DNA of 64,000 bases from Bacteroidales bacterium (GTDB lineage: Bacteria > Bacteroidota > Bacteroidia > Bacteroidales > Muribaculaceae). Under the pieces are notes generated by a model. It saw nothing but the letters and a program-made list of their open reading frames with translations. It was not told where the DNA came from and did not search any database. Position numbers and translations under genes: made by a program. The stretch covers positions 1 to 64,000 of the forward strand of contig SUXG01000010.1 in NCBI GenBank assembly GCA_015061085.1, written 5' to 3'. Position 1 is the first letter of the stretch. Each line of letters begins with the position of its first letter. Shown piece by piece: positions 17,916 through 27,803 of this stretch.

Positions 17916-18992
17916 ATGAAAAAGACACTATTCACATTATTGACTTTTATGCTTTGTGTAGCCATAAACACACAAGCTCAACGAATTTCAAAAAATGAGT
18001 TGAAGTCACTTCAGATTTTTTTAAATCAACCTGCAGTTGAGGCATCGACTAATGCCGAAGCACTCAAAATCTACAACCTCAACAATCCGGCTTCATGGGA
18101 GGGTGTAAAAATCGAAAACGGATCTATCACCGAAATCAATTGGGGCAACAAAAAACTTGCCGGCACTTTGGATTTATCCGGATTTCAAAATCTACAAAAA
18201 ATCGATATTTCCAGAAACAAAATCACATCGCTCTCATTAGCCAACAATCCTGCTATAATGGAAATCAATGCCGGAAGAAATCGCATCAGTAAATTCACTG
18301 TCAGCAATTGCCCCAACCTTCAAGTCCTAAAACTTAATCGCAATCAGTTGCCAAGCATTAATCTCGATGGCATGCCTCTTTTGAGTCAACTGAATGTTGC
18401 AAGTAATGTCTTAGTCGATATTAATGTTAGCAATGCTGCTAATTTAAAGACACTCAATTGTGCCAACAATCATCTTGAGAACATCGAATTGGCAGGATGT
18501 AGCAACCTCAGAAATCTATATCTTGGTTACAACGACCTGACAAGTATCACTCTTACCGGTCTAAACAAGCTCGAAAACTTAAACATCGACTCAAACAAAA
18601 TCGGTAAACTTTACATTCAAGGATTTGAAAACCTTCAGACTGTCCTATGCAGTAGCAACCACATGAGCCAATTGGTTATCAATGACTGCAGAAACTTGTC
18701 GGACATCGATGCTCCATACAACGACTTGACGACATTTAACGTTAACGGTTGCCCTAATCTAGCATTCATAGATTTAGAATGGAATGACTTAAACTACCTT
18801 GATCTGAGTAATCAATCATTTTTGCAACGTCTTGACGTTTCCAACAATCAATTGCTTACACTCGACGTCAGCAATGATAGCATGTTGTCATTCATCAATC
18901 TAAATGGTAACTACTCATTAACCGATTTCCGCACATTAGGTTGCTATTCACTTCGTCAGATACGTGGCACATGGCACGACTATAATTTCTAA
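17916..18992 (+). CDS. Secreted leucine-rich-repeat protein
   Basis: A 358-aa protein. Signal peptide MKKTLFTLLTFMLCVAINTQAQ, a short N-terminal helical part, then ~11 LRR units from about residue 80 with the pattern LxxLxxxxN(x)LxxLxLxx (e.g. LQKIDISRNKITSLSL, LKTLNCANNHLENIEL, LQRLDVSNNQLLTLDV). It resembles the Bacteroidetes internalin-like/BspA-related surface proteins. A binding role on the cell surface is likely; ligand unknown. No lipobox and no T9SS-type C-terminal domain are seen. Confidence 0.85.
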   Translation: MKKTLFTLLTFMLCVAINTQAQRISKNELKSLQIFLNQPAVEASTNAEALKIYNLNNPASWEGVKIENGSITEINWGNKKLAGTLDLSGFQNLQKIDISRNKITSLSLANNPAIMEINAGRNRISKFTVSNCPNLQVLKLNRNQLPSINLDGMPLLSQLNVASNVLVDINVSNAANLKTLNCANNHLENIELAGCSNLRNLYLGYNDLTSITLTGLNKLENLNIDSNKIGKLYIQGFENLQTVLCSSNHMSQLVINDCRNLSDIDAPYNDLTTFNVNGCPNLAFIDLEWNDLNYLDLSNQSFLQRLDVSNNQLLTLDVSNDSMLSFINLNGNYSLTDFRTLGCYSLRQIRGTWHDYNF

Positions 18993-19029
18993 TCTACCAC
19001 TATATATACGCAATCTTATAAATTGCTCC

Positions 19030-19080
19030 AATGATGCTTATAGAAATATTATTTTCTCTATAAGCATCATTCTTTTTTAA
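19030..19080 (+). terminator. Terminator of the LRR gene
   Basis: A perfect 15-bp stem (19030-19044 with 19057-19071), followed by CTTTTTT. Confidence 0.9.
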
Positions 19081-19309
19081 GTCTAATCATAACATTCATC
19101 TGATGTTATCTTATTATTAATTTTTATTAACACAGCCATGCAATATTCAGGCAGCACCAATCCGGTATATTTGCCAACAATTCAAACTAATAACAAACGG
19201 CAATAACAAATGCACTACATTGACAAAAAACTGACTTAAACGCTTATTTATATATAGTTAGATTACTATCAAGAAACACTCATTTACTGGCTAACATATA
19301 TATGTTGCG

Positions 19310-19355
19310 CACTCCTCTGCCACCCAATATCACCATATCGAGCGACAGAGGAGTG
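19310..19355 (+). repeat. 10-bp inverted repeat in the gap upstream of lepA
   Basis: CACTCCTCTG (19310-19319) pairs perfectly with CAGAGGAGTG (19346-19355) around a 26-base loop. It lies in an otherwise gene-free 395-base gap (19081-19476), upstream of the lepA promoter, and has no T-run. It may be an operator, part of a small RNA, or chance. The rest of the gap shows only a weak hairpin near 19090-19108. Confidence 0.45.
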
Positions 19356-19415
19356 TATGTTTAGAATAATCCGCCCAAAATTCAACAACAAAAATTGATA
19401 AAGATGATTTGTGTT

Positions 19416-19447
19416 TTTGTGGATTTTTTATTTTTGTAGTATCTTTG
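19416..19447 (+). promoter_or_regulatory. Promoter of lepA
   Basis: TTTG (19416-19419), 20 bases, TATCTTTG (19440-19447). Both boxes are exact, 29 bases before the ATG. Confidence 0.88.
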
Positions 19448-19476
19448 TAGTCTAATATAGCAATTAATAACTACAG

Positions 19477-21264
19477 ATGAAAAATATTCGCAATTTTTGC
19501 ATTATAGCACATATTGACCATGGTAAGAGTACGCTTGCCGATCGTTTACTTGAGTTTACAAACACTGTATCTTCAAAAGATATGGAAGCACAAGTGCTTG
19601 ACGACATGGACCTCGAAAAAGAACGTGGTATCACGATTAAAAGCCACGCTATTCAAATGGAGTATGAGCGCAATGGAGAAAAATATATCCTCAACCTCAT
19701 CGACACTCCGGGACACGTCGATTTCTCATATGAAGTGTCACGTTCTATCGCTGCATGCGAGGGAGCGTTGCTGATTGTCGATGGTTCACAAGGCATCCAG
19801 GCTCAGACCATTTCCAACCTATACATGGCGATCGATAATAACCTTGAGATCATCCCAATTGTCAATAAGTGCGACCTCGATAGTGCAAAGCCGGAAGAAG
19901 TTGAAGACCAAATAGTCGATCTTCTCGGATGCGACTATAGCGATATAATACGAGCAAGTGGCAAAACAGGCTTGGGTGTTGAAGAAATCCTAAGTGCCAT
20001 TATCGATCGCGTACCTGCTCCTAAAGGCGACCCTGAAGCGCCACTACAAGCTCTTATCTTTGACTCTGTGTTCAACCCATTCCGAGGCATCATCGCATAT
20101 TTCAAAATCGTCAACGGTACAATCAAAACCGACGACTTTGTAAAATTTGTTGCTACATCAAAAGAATACCATGCCGATGAAATAGGCGTTTTGAAGCTTG
20201 ATATGTCTCCTCGCAAGGAACTTTCAGCAGGCAACGTGGGTTATATAATCTCCGGCATCAAGACATCGAAAGAAGTCAAAGTGGGCGATACAATTACTCA
20301 TGTAGCAAAACCTTGCGATAAGGTCATTGATGGTTTCGAAGAAGTAAAACCGATGGTTTTTGCCGGTGTCTATCCTATCGAAACTGAGGACTACGAAAAT
20401 CTTCGCGCATCGCTCGAAAAACTCCAGCTCAATGACGCATCACTCACCTTCCAACCGGAATCATCAGCAGCACTCGGATTTGGTTTCCGTTGTGGCTTCC
20501 TTGGATTGCTTCACATGGAAATTGTTCAAGAGCGTCTGAGTCGCGAATTTGATATGGAAGTAATTACAACAGTTCCTAACGTGTCATATAAAGTTTTTGA
20601 TAAAAAAGGAAATATGGCAGAAGTACATAACCCATCCGGGCTTCCTGATCAAACTCTTATCGATCATATCGAAGAACCATATATTCGCGCATCTGTCATC
20701 ACACAAGCAGACTATATCGGACCTATCATGACTCTTTGTTTGGGAAAACGTGGCGAACTTGTAAAACAAGAGTACATCTCAGGCAATCGCATGGAAATGA
20801 TTTTCGACATGCCTCTCGGCGAAATCGTAATTGACTTTTACGATAAATTGAAAAGCATTTCGAAAGGTTATGCTTCTTTTGACTATCATCTACACGATTT
20901 CCGCGAATCAAAACTCATCAAGCTCGACATCCTTCTCAATGGAGAAAGCGTTGATGCTCTTTCTACGCTTACACATTTCGACAACTCTGTGCGTTTCGGA
21001 CGCAGAATGTGTGAAAAGCTAAAAGAATTAATTCCTCGCCAACAGTTTGATATTGCAGTACAAGCCGCTATCGGCGCAAAAATCATTGCACGCGAAACAA
21101 TTAAAGCTGTTCGTAAGGACGTGACAGCGAAGTGTTACGGTGGTGACATCTCTCGTAAGAGAAAACTTCTCGAAAAACAGAAGCAAGGGAAGAAACGTAT
21201 GAAACAAATCGGTTCTGTAGAAGTGCCTCAAAAGGCGTTTCTCGCAGTCTTGAAACTCGACTAA
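19477..21264 (+). CDS. lepA: Elongation factor 4 (back-translocating GTPase)
   Basis: A 595-aa protein of standard length. G-domain motifs are AHIDHGKST (G1), RGITIKSHA (G2), DTPGHVDF (G3) and NKCDLD (G4). The C-terminal region ends in [17 protein letters not shown], typical of LepA. It acts on stalled or mis-translocated ribosomes. nhaA and ligA follow at gaps of 71 and 25 bases with no terminator between, so the three may be co-transcribed. Confidence 0.97.
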   Translation: MKNIRNFCIIAHIDHGKSTLADRLLEFTNTVSSKDMEAQVLDDMDLEKERGITIKSHAIQMEYERNGEKYILNLIDTPGHVDFSYEVSRSIAACEGALLIVDGSQGIQAQTISNLYMAIDNNLEIIPIVNKCDLDSAKPEEVEDQIVDLLGCDYSDIIRASGKTGLGVEEILSAIIDRVPAPKGDPEAPLQALIFDSVFNPFRGIIAYFKIVNGTIKTDDFVKFVATSKEYHADEIGVLKLDMSPRKELSAGNVGYIISGIKTSKEVKVGDTITHVAKPCDKVIDGFEEVKPMVFAGVYPIETEDYENLRASLEKLQLNDASLTFQPESSAALGFGFRCGFLGLLHMEIVQERLSREFDMEVITTVPNVSYKVFDKKGNMAEVHNPSGLPDQTLIDHIEEPYIRASVITQADYIGPIMTLCLGKRGELVKQEYISGNRMEMIFDMPLGEIVIDFYDKLKSISKGYASFDYHLHDFRESKLIKLDILLNGESVDALSTLTHFDNSVRFGRRMCEKLKELIPRQQFDIAVQAAIGAKIIARETIKAVRKDVTAKCYGGDISRKRKLLEKQKQGKKRMKQIGSVEVPQKAFLAVLKLD

Positions 21265-21335
21265 ACAAACTATCTACCAACAAATCTGTTATAAAAGTGA
21301 GTCAATAAAATTTTTCTCAACTCTGCGTCAACTAC

Positions 21336-22682
21336 ATGGAAAAAGTACTTTTTACAGCACGGAAGACTATCCGCAACTATACCAATGGTGGCAACATTTT
21401 GATTGCCGCCACTATTTTGGCAATGATAGTGGTCAATATACCATTCACTTCCGAAATCTACAACAGTCTATGGAACAATGAGATTGCTCTACAGATTGGT
21501 CAGTTCAACCTCTTCAGTCATCATGGTCACCCGATGACTATAATGCAGTTTATCAACGATGCGCTGATGGCTATCTTTTTCCTCAACGTAGGACTCGAAA
21601 TCAAGCGTGAAATCTTGGTCGGTGAATTATCGTCATTCCGCCAAGCCATACTCCCGATTGTAGCAGCTATCGGTGGTATGCTCTTTCCTGTGGCTCTATT
21701 TTTAGCACTTGGACATGGCACTGACTACATCAATGGTGCAGCTATTCCTATGGCTACCGACATCGCTTTCTCGCTCGGCGTACTGGCCATGCTTGGCAAG
21801 CGTGTACCATTGGCGCTGAAAGTCTTCCTCACTACGCTGGCTGTAGTTGATGACATCGGCGGCATATTAGTCATCGCCATTTTCTACTCGTCAGAGATTA
21901 ACGTCACAATGCTTCTAATTGCTGCTGCTCTATTTGTTGTGTTACTACTCGGATCGCTCTTTAAGATTAAAAGCAAAATCTACTACCTCGGCATTGGTGC
22001 TTTCATCTGGTTCTGCTTCCTAAACGCAGGTATCCACCCGACAATTGCTGGGGTGCTAATCGCCTTTTGTGTGCCGGCAAAACCTCTGCATACCCCCAAC
22101 TATTATATCAATATCATCCAAGCTAAGATCAGCCACTTCAAGAAAGATATGGCTGTCAACTTTAAGGAACGCACATTCCTTACTAAGCAACAAGTTAACT
22201 GGTTTAAGGAGATAGAATCGGCTTCTGACAAGGTGATTTCACCACTTCAGGATCTCGAAGACTCACTCCACCCTATTGTCAACTACATCATCGTGCCATT
22301 ATTTGCTTTTGCTAATGCAGGCATTTTCTTGGGCGACTTAGAGATAACATCGATATTCCAAGGTGTCAGCTTAACAATAATGATCAGTTTAGTAGTCGGT
22401 AAGTTTTTGGGCATATTCTCATTCTCTTGGTTATGTGTCAAACTTAAGATTGCTTCAATGCCGGCAGACACCGATTGGAAGATGATAGCAGGCGTGTCGT
22501 TACTTGGTGGTATCGGTTTCACTGTGTCTCTCTTCATCGCTAACCTCTCATTCTCAGGCGACATAGCATCTATGGCAATACTTAATAACGCTAAATTAGG
22601 TATCGTCGTAGGTTCACTCATAGCCGGCATACTCGGCTACATACTACTCGCTGCAACTCTTCCTAAAGGAAAAGCAAAATAA
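21336..22682 (+). CDS. nhaA: Na+/H+ antiporter NhaA
   Basis: A 448-aa inner-membrane protein with about 12 hydrophobic helices. The ion-binding aspartate pair is in [10 protein letters not shown], and the [16 protein letters not shown] segment precedes it. It exchanges external protons for internal sodium and keeps pH and sodium balance. It is longer than E. coli NhaA (388 aa) because of a hydrophilic insertion near residues 245-310, which is common in Bacteroidetes. Confidence 0.95.
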   Translation: MEKVLFTARKTIRNYTNGGNILIAATILAMIVVNIPFTSEIYNSLWNNEIALQIGQFNLFSHHGHPMTIMQFINDALMAIFFLNVGLEIKREILVGELSSFRQAILPIVAAIGGMLFPVALFLALGHGTDYINGAAIPMATDIAFSLGVLAMLGKRVPLALKVFLTTLAVVDDIGGILVIAIFYSSEINVTMLLIAAALFVVLLLGSLFKIKSKIYYLGIGAFIWFCFLNAGIHPTIAGVLIAFCVPAKPLHTPNYYINIIQAKISHFKKDMAVNFKERTFLTKQQVNWFKEIESASDKVISPLQDLEDSLHPIVNYIIVPLFAFANAGIFLGDLEITSIFQGVSLTIMISLVVGKFLGIFSFSWLCVKLKIASMPADTDWKMIAGVSLLGGIGFTVSLFIANLSFSGDIASMAILNNAKLGIVVGSLIAGILGYILLAATLPKGKAK

Positions 22683-22707
22683 CCCATCATCGCTGATACT
22701 CTTTATC

Positions 22708-24714
22708 ATGGCAACATCCGTACTCGACCAAATCCTCAATCTCAGAGAGCAACTCAATAAGCACAACTACAACTACTACGTGCTTAACTCTCCAACTATC
22801 TCCGACAAGGAGTTTGACCTTCTGCTGAAAGAATTGGAACAACTTGAAGCAAATTATCCTGAATTTGCCGATCCAAATTCGCCAACACAACGCATAGGTT
22901 CTGACTTAACAAAAGGTTTTGAGCAAGTACGTCATATCAGACCGATGATGTCGCTCTCAAACACATATTCATTTGAAGAAGTGACTGATTGGTATAATCG
23001 TATTAAGAACGCATTAGGCAATGAGAAGTTTGTAATAACCGGAGAGATGAAATTTGATGGCACATCAATTTCGCTTCACTATGAGAATGGCAAACTTGTC
23101 AGAGCCGTTACTCGTGGAGATGGTGAAAAAGGCGATGATGTGACAGCAAACGTAAGGACCATCAAAAGTATCCCTCTTCAGCTCCTACCCGGCAATTGGC
23201 CTGAATCATTTGAAATTCGCGGTGAAATTCTGATGCCATGGAATTCATTTGAGCGTCTTAATATCGAACGCGAAGCTGAAGGCGAACAACTTTTTGCCAA
23301 CCCTCGTAATGCCGCTTCAGGCACACTCAAACTGCAAGACCCTAAGGAGGTGGCTCGTCGCAACCTCGATGTGCGTCTATACTATCTGCTTGGCGACAAC
23401 CTCCCTTCCGACAACCACTACGACAACCTCATGGCAGCTCGAGAGTGGGGATTTAAGATTGGCAACGAAATTCAACGCTTCGACTCGCTCGACAGTATTA
23501 AGCAGTACATCGAGTATTGGGACATCGAACGCAAGAATCTCCCTGTAGCGACCGATGGTCTTGTGCTAAAGGTCAACTCCCTACGACAACAACTCAACCT
23601 CGGCTACACCGCAAAATCACCTCGTTGGGCTATAGCCTACAAATTCAATCCCGAAAATGCTTGTACAAAGCTTAAATTTGTATCGTTTGAGACAGGTCGC
23701 ATGGGGGTAATTACTCCGGTTGCTAATCTCGAACCGGTTCAACTATCCGGTACTATTGTCAAACGAGCATCACTCCATAATGATGATATAATTCGCCAAT
23801 TAGACATTCATGAAGGCGATTGGGTATATGTTGAAAAGGGTGGTGAAATAATACCTAAAATCACAGGTGTCGAAAAATCAAAACGAGAAGAAAATGCGAA
23901 GCCTATCAGCTTTGTAAGCCACTGTCCGGAATGTGGCACTCCATTAGTAAAAGTTGATGGAGAAGCAGCTTGGATCTGTCCAAACACATTCGGTTGTAAA
24001 CCTCAAATTACAGGGAGAATTCAACACTTTGCCGCTCGTAAAATGATGAATATCGACGGCATTGGAGAAGAAACTTCTGAATTATTATATAATGAAGGAT
24101 TGGTAAAAAATATTGCTGATATATATTCTTTGACAATTCCTCAACTCGCAAGTCTTGAACGTTTGGGCGATAAATCTGCACGCAAAATCATCAATAGCAT
24201 AGAGAAATCAAAACAAGTACCTTTCGAAAGAGTTATATATGCCCTATCTATACCAAACGTTGGAGAGACTACTGCTAAACGACTCGCTAAAGCTGTAAAA
24301 TCAATGGAAAATCTCCAGAAGATGACTATTGAAGAACTTACTCAGATTTCTGATATCGGTCCTATCGTGGCACAATCTATTATCGATTATCTTACCCACC
24401 CTATAAACATTGCTAATATCGTAGCACTAAAATCTGCAGGATTGCAAATGTCTATATCTGAAGATAAGACACATCCTGCAGGTAATGCTTTGGAGGGAAA
24501 AACCATAGTCATCAGTGGCACATTCACCCACCACTCTCGCGATGAATACAAAGAAATTATCGAACGCAATGGTGGCAAAAATTCCGGTTCCATTTCAAAG
24601 AAGACTTCATTTGTTCTTGCCGGAGAAAATATGGGTCCGGCAAAACTCGAAAAATGTCATGCTCTCGGTGTTTCTATAGTCAATGAGGATGAATTTTTAT
24701 CCTTAATCTCTTAA
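22708..24714 (+). CDS. ligA: NAD+-dependent DNA ligase
   Basis: A 668-aa protein of full length. Adenylation lysine in EMKFDGTS, nucleotidyltransferase motifs around RGDGEKGDD, a four-Cys zinc finger (CPECG ... CPNTFGC), helix-hairpin-helix repeats (~470-560), and a C-terminal BRCT domain from ~590 ([12 protein letters not shown]). It seals nicks in replication and repair. It starts 25 bases after nhaA. Confidence 0.97.
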   Translation: MATSVLDQILNLREQLNKHNYNYYVLNSPTISDKEFDLLLKELEQLEANYPEFADPNSPTQRIGSDLTKGFEQVRHIRPMMSLSNTYSFEEVTDWYNRIKNALGNEKFVITGEMKFDGTSISLHYENGKLVRAVTRGDGEKGDDVTANVRTIKSIPLQLLPGNWPESFEIRGEILMPWNSFERLNIEREAEGEQLFANPRNAASGTLKLQDPKEVARRNLDVRLYYLLGDNLPSDNHYDNLMAAREWGFKIGNEIQRFDSLDSIKQYIEYWDIERKNLPVATDGLVLKVNSLRQQLNLGYTAKSPRWAIAYKFNPENACTKLKFVSFETGRMGVITPVANLEPVQLSGTIVKRASLHNDDIIRQLDIHEGDWVYVEKGGEIIPKITGVEKSKREENAKPISFVSHCPECGTPLVKVDGEAAWICPNTFGCKPQITGRIQHFAARKMMNIDGIGEETSELLYNEGLVKNIADIYSLTIPQLASLERLGDKSARKIINSIEKSKQVPFERVIYALSIPNVGETTAKRLAKAVKSMENLQKMTIEELTQISDIGPIVAQSIIDYLTHPINIANIVALKSAGLQMSISEDKTHPAGNALEGKTIVISGTFTHHSRDEYKEIIERNGGKNSGSISKKTSFVLAGENMGPAKLEKCHALGVSIVNEDEFLSLIS

Positions 24715-24789
24715 ATCTGAGTAAGACTGAACATTTGGCATAACTTTCGTTTTTTATTATTTGAATTAATATTCGCTAAATAATAAAAA

Positions 24790-26283
24790 ATGAAAAAGTT
24801 TTATATTGCAACATTAATAATATTTATATTTAGTACGTTATGCAACAATGTCATTTATGCCCAATCATCTTATAATCAACCGATTTCCAAATACGAAAAA
24901 GCAGACTCAATAGATTTGACATACTATGGCAAAAAACGTCCATGGCAGGCAGCAGCCATAGTTGTCGGCACAAACCTTGGCGTATGGGCTTTCGACCGCT
25001 ATGTAATGAAAGAGCCCTTCGCATATATCAATGCAAGCACAATAAAAGAAAATTTCACTTACGGCTTTGTTTGGGATAACGACAAATGGTCAACAAACAT
25101 GTTTATGCACCCTTATCATGGTAATCTATACTTTAATGCAGCCCGATCCAACGGCTTCAATTATTGGTATTCAGGACTTTACGCATTAGGAGGCAGTGCC
25201 ATGTGGGAATTGTTTATGGAGAACGAACATCCTTCAATTAACGATATCATAGTCACACCTATCGGGGGAATGGTCATAGGAGAAATGACCTATCGAGCAT
25301 CCGACCTCATCTTAGACGACAGAACCATGGGCTGGGAACGATTCGGACGTGAAGCATCAGCTTTCGTTGTGTCGCCAATGAGAAGTTTGACTCGTATTAT
25401 TAACGGCGATGCTTGGCGCAAGCGTTCTACATCGGGGCGTCAATTCGGTATACCGAATATTGCTGTCCAATTATCTGCCGGCGTAAGATCTCTAAGTTAT
25501 CGAGATAACCTCTTTGACCGAGGGGTTGGCTTTGCTTCTGAATTAATCGTCGAATATGGCGACAGATTTGAAGGAGAAGGTCAGAAATTATTCGATTATT
25601 TTACTGTCAGAGCTAATCTGAACCTCCAAGCATCACAGCCGGCAATAGGCAGAATCAACATAATGGGACGTCTGCATAGCAAAGACTTGATAAACAATGA
25701 CAAACAGATGATTAATCTTGCCATGTATCAACTTTTTGACTATTTTGATTCTGACACAATATCCAAACAGTCTGCCAAAGTTCCTTATCGTCTATCTACT
25801 CCTGCATCTTTCGGCGCAGGAATGATTTATCAGTATAAAGCAGACAAACGCCATAAACTTGATGCATTCGTAGGTGTAAATGGCGTTTTACTCGGAGGCG
25901 TACTAAGCGACCATTACAACATCTATAAACGCAACTACAACCTTGGCAGTGGCTTCAGCACACGTGCGACCGTAAATGCTTCTCTATGGAATGGCAAACT
26001 TAATCTTACTGCCAATCATCAATTCTATCGACTATTCACGTGGAAAGGCTATCCGGAGGATATAGAGTGGAAAGAATATGACCATAAGACACTTAATGTA
26101 CAAGGAAATGAGTCGCAGACATCGTTTCATGTGAGTGAGATTAGAGCAGACGTTAAATTACTCAATAAGCTATATATCACCGGATCTCTAATACATTTCT
26201 TGCGAAATTCAAATTATAAAGATTTGCCAAACGTTAACTCTGTTTCTCTTGAAACCAGACTTATGCTTACCTACCAACTATAA
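24790..26283 (+). CDS. DUF3943-type outer-membrane-associated protein
   Basis: A 497-aa protein with signal peptide MKKFYIATLIIFIFSTLCNNVIYAQ. Residues ~90-190 carry the conserved DUF3943 block (HPYHGNLYFNAARSNGFNYW and PSINDIIVTPIGGMVIGE). The C-terminal half has alternating β-strand pattern ending in LTYQL, suggesting a β-barrel. Function unknown. It follows ligA by 75 bases. Confidence 0.75.
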   Translation: MKKFYIATLIIFIFSTLCNNVIYAQSSYNQPISKYEKADSIDLTYYGKKRPWQAAAIVVGTNLGVWAFDRYVMKEPFAYINASTIKENFTYGFVWDNDKWSTNMFMHPYHGNLYFNAARSNGFNYWYSGLYALGGSAMWELFMENEHPSINDIIVTPIGGMVIGEMTYRASDLILDDRTMGWERFGREASAFVVSPMRSLTRIINGDAWRKRSTSGRQFGIPNIAVQLSAGVRSLSYRDNLFDRGVGFASELIVEYGDRFEGEGQKLFDYFTVRANLNLQASQPAIGRINIMGRLHSKDLINNDKQMINLAMYQLFDYFDSDTISKQSAKVPYRLSTPASFGAGMIYQYKADKRHKLDAFVGVNGVLLGGVLSDHYNIYKRNYNLGSGFSTRATVNASLWNGKLNLTANHQFYRLFTWKGYPEDIEWKEYDHKTLNVQGNESQTSFHVSEIRADVKLLNKLYITGSLIHFLRNSNYKDLPNVNSVSLETRLMLTYQL

Positions 26284-26424
26284 TCAAAATATTACGATAA
26301 GAGGCTGTCTAACTATAGTCGGACAGCGTCGCTTGTATTGAATAATACTGAGTGTGTCTAATGTCATTATTTGCCGTATGGCTATGAATTTCAAGCAGAG
26401 ATGCACATTAAACCACAATAGATG
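26284..26424. other. Gap with a near-palindrome
   Basis: Bases ~26306-26327 (CTGTCTAACTATAGTCGGACAG) form a nearly perfect 22-base palindrome with one A/C mismatch and one G-U pair. It lacks a T-run. It may serve as a weak terminator after the DUF3943 gene. Nothing else is seen here. Confidence 0.35.
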
Positions 26425-26715
26425 TTATATCGTAAGGATTATGTAATAGTGTTTATCAACTATCGTCCCACGAAAGATATGATTAATTGAGAAGATAGCA
26501 AAGCCACGTTGAAGAGGTATCAACTTGTAAATTCGTTTACCATCATCACCACCGTTCCAACCCGGCTTTTGCGGCCGATTATATTTGAAGTCGCTTTGCA
26601 TATCAAAACGAGTCGAATCATAATTGACTTCGGACCAAATTCCTACCGACCCATGTTCCTTGAGTCTGATATGCAAAGACTTACCATGTAGCACTATTTT
26701 AAGCTTAAAACGCAT
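26425..26715 (-). CDS. Hypothetical 96-aa protein
   Basis: An ATG-started ORF not antisense to any real gene. The product is rich in alternating hydrophobic residues (β-type) and contains GWNGGDDGKRIYKLIPLQRG, which looks like genuine protein sequence rather than noise. I do not recognise the family. It has no signal peptide. It could be a complete small protein or the end of a decayed larger gene. It lies 76 bases downstream of the DUF169 gene on the same strand. Confidence 0.4.
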   Translation of the reverse strand: MRFKLKIVLHGKSLHIRLKEHGSVGIWSEVNYDSTRFDMQSDFKYNRPQKPGWNGGDDGKRIYKLIPLQRGFAIFSINHIFRGTIVDKHYYIILTI

Positions 26716-26791
26716 ATACGCCGATAAAATCTAAATTAGGAGATGTTATTAATGACCTTTAAAACGAATGAGTGAAATTGATACTCGAGAA

Positions 26792-27499
26792 CTATTTATT
26801 GATGCGTCGTCTAAGAGCAGAGAATGCTTTTTGGTAGAGCGACGAGTCATCCATTGTGTTGAGCATTTCCATCAATCTGCACATTGGGATAGTGAAAGTC
26901 AACTCATTTTCCGGGATAAGTGGACGTGCCGAAGGATCAAGCATTCCAATAAAGCAACTTCGTCCATTAGTTTTATTCTCTCTTATCGGTCGAGTCACAA
27001 TTGAAGCACAACCTGATGAGAATTGAGTCACGACAGCATCTGCTGAGTTATTATCGTAAAAAGCCCATGAGCAAAGTCCGGCAAGAATGTCGGGAGTCGC
27101 AAAAAACAGTAGCGCTTCTGCATCACTCCACTCCTTAAGATTGTCAATTCTGACGAAATTCAAATAAGGCTTCTTGGTTAGCTCGATGTTCAATCCTCGG
27201 ACATAGTCCACGACCATTTCCTTTGTCTTCTTGTAATGCTCTACTTCGGAAACGAATACCGGCACACGCTCCGGCATCTCAGTAAAAGCAGTGTATAGAC
27301 CACCACCTCCACAGATAACATTATCAGCCGAGAGTGTCAGCGGGTCTCCATGACGAACATTGCTTATACTGCCGACTAAACATTTTGGCACCGACCGTAT
27401 CTCTGAAACCGGAGTGTCGCTATAACCGAATGCTATAGGAAGCGGGGCTTTCTCTCCGAACGCTTGACGATACTTCTCAATAAATTCTTTTACTGTCAC
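26792..27499 (-). CDS. DUF169 family protein
   Basis: A 235-aa cytosolic protein. Typical DUF169 features: PLPIAFGYSD near the N-terminus, the VICGGGGLYTAF block, and a conserved Cys in FSSGCASIVTRPI. The family is uncharacterised. It begins with GTG one base after the STAS gene's stop codon and closes the transporter/partner-switching operon. Its link to the operon is by position only. Confidence 0.72.
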   Translation of the reverse strand: MTVKEFIEKYRQAFGEKAPLPIAFGYSDTPVSEIRSVPKCLVGSISNVRHGDPLTLSADNVICGGGGLYTAFTEMPERVPVFVSEVEHYKKTKEMVVDYVRGLNIELTKKPYLNFVRIDNLKEWSDAEALLFFATPDILAGLCSWAFYDNNSADAVVTQFSSGCASIVTRPIRENKTNGRSCFIGMLDPSARPLIPENELTFTIPMCRLMEMLNTMDDSSLYQKAFSALRRRINK

Positions 27500-27500
27500 G

Positions 27501-27800
27501 TCACTCGATTGTGATAATCTTTGAGAAACCTGTGAGATCGAACACCGAACGCACTTCTCTGTTGAGATTACGTATTAAAAACTTCTTCCCTACCGCTGAT
27601 TGCATCTTCTGTGTGAATAGAATCACTCTCAGACCCGAACTGCTGACATATTCCAAATCCGCACATTCGAATATGAGCAAATCTGTAGTAGCAATAATTG
27701 GCTTCAATGTCTGATCTAATTCAGGTGCAGTGAGCGTATCGAGTCGTCCGATGATAGCGACTTCAATACTCTCTGGTGTCTGTGATATCTTTACTTCCAT
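27501..27800 (-). CDS. STAS-domain anti-sigma-factor antagonist-like protein
   Basis: A 99-aa single-domain protein. The phosphorylatable serine is in YVSSSGLRVI and the opening is VAIIGRLDTLTA, as in SpoIIAA/RsbV. In partner switching it is phosphorylated by an RsbW-like kinase and dephosphorylated by a SpoIIE/PP2C phosphatase. Both activities appear to be encoded by the gene directly upstream, 3 bases away. The downstream partner is not obvious, since classic sigma-B is absent from Bacteroidetes. Confidence 0.85.
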   Translation of the reverse strand: MEVKISQTPESIEVAIIGRLDTLTAPELDQTLKPIIATTDLLIFECADLEYVSSSGLRVILFTQKMQSAVGKKFLIRNLNREVRSVFDLTGFSKIITIE

Positions 27801-27803
27801 ATA

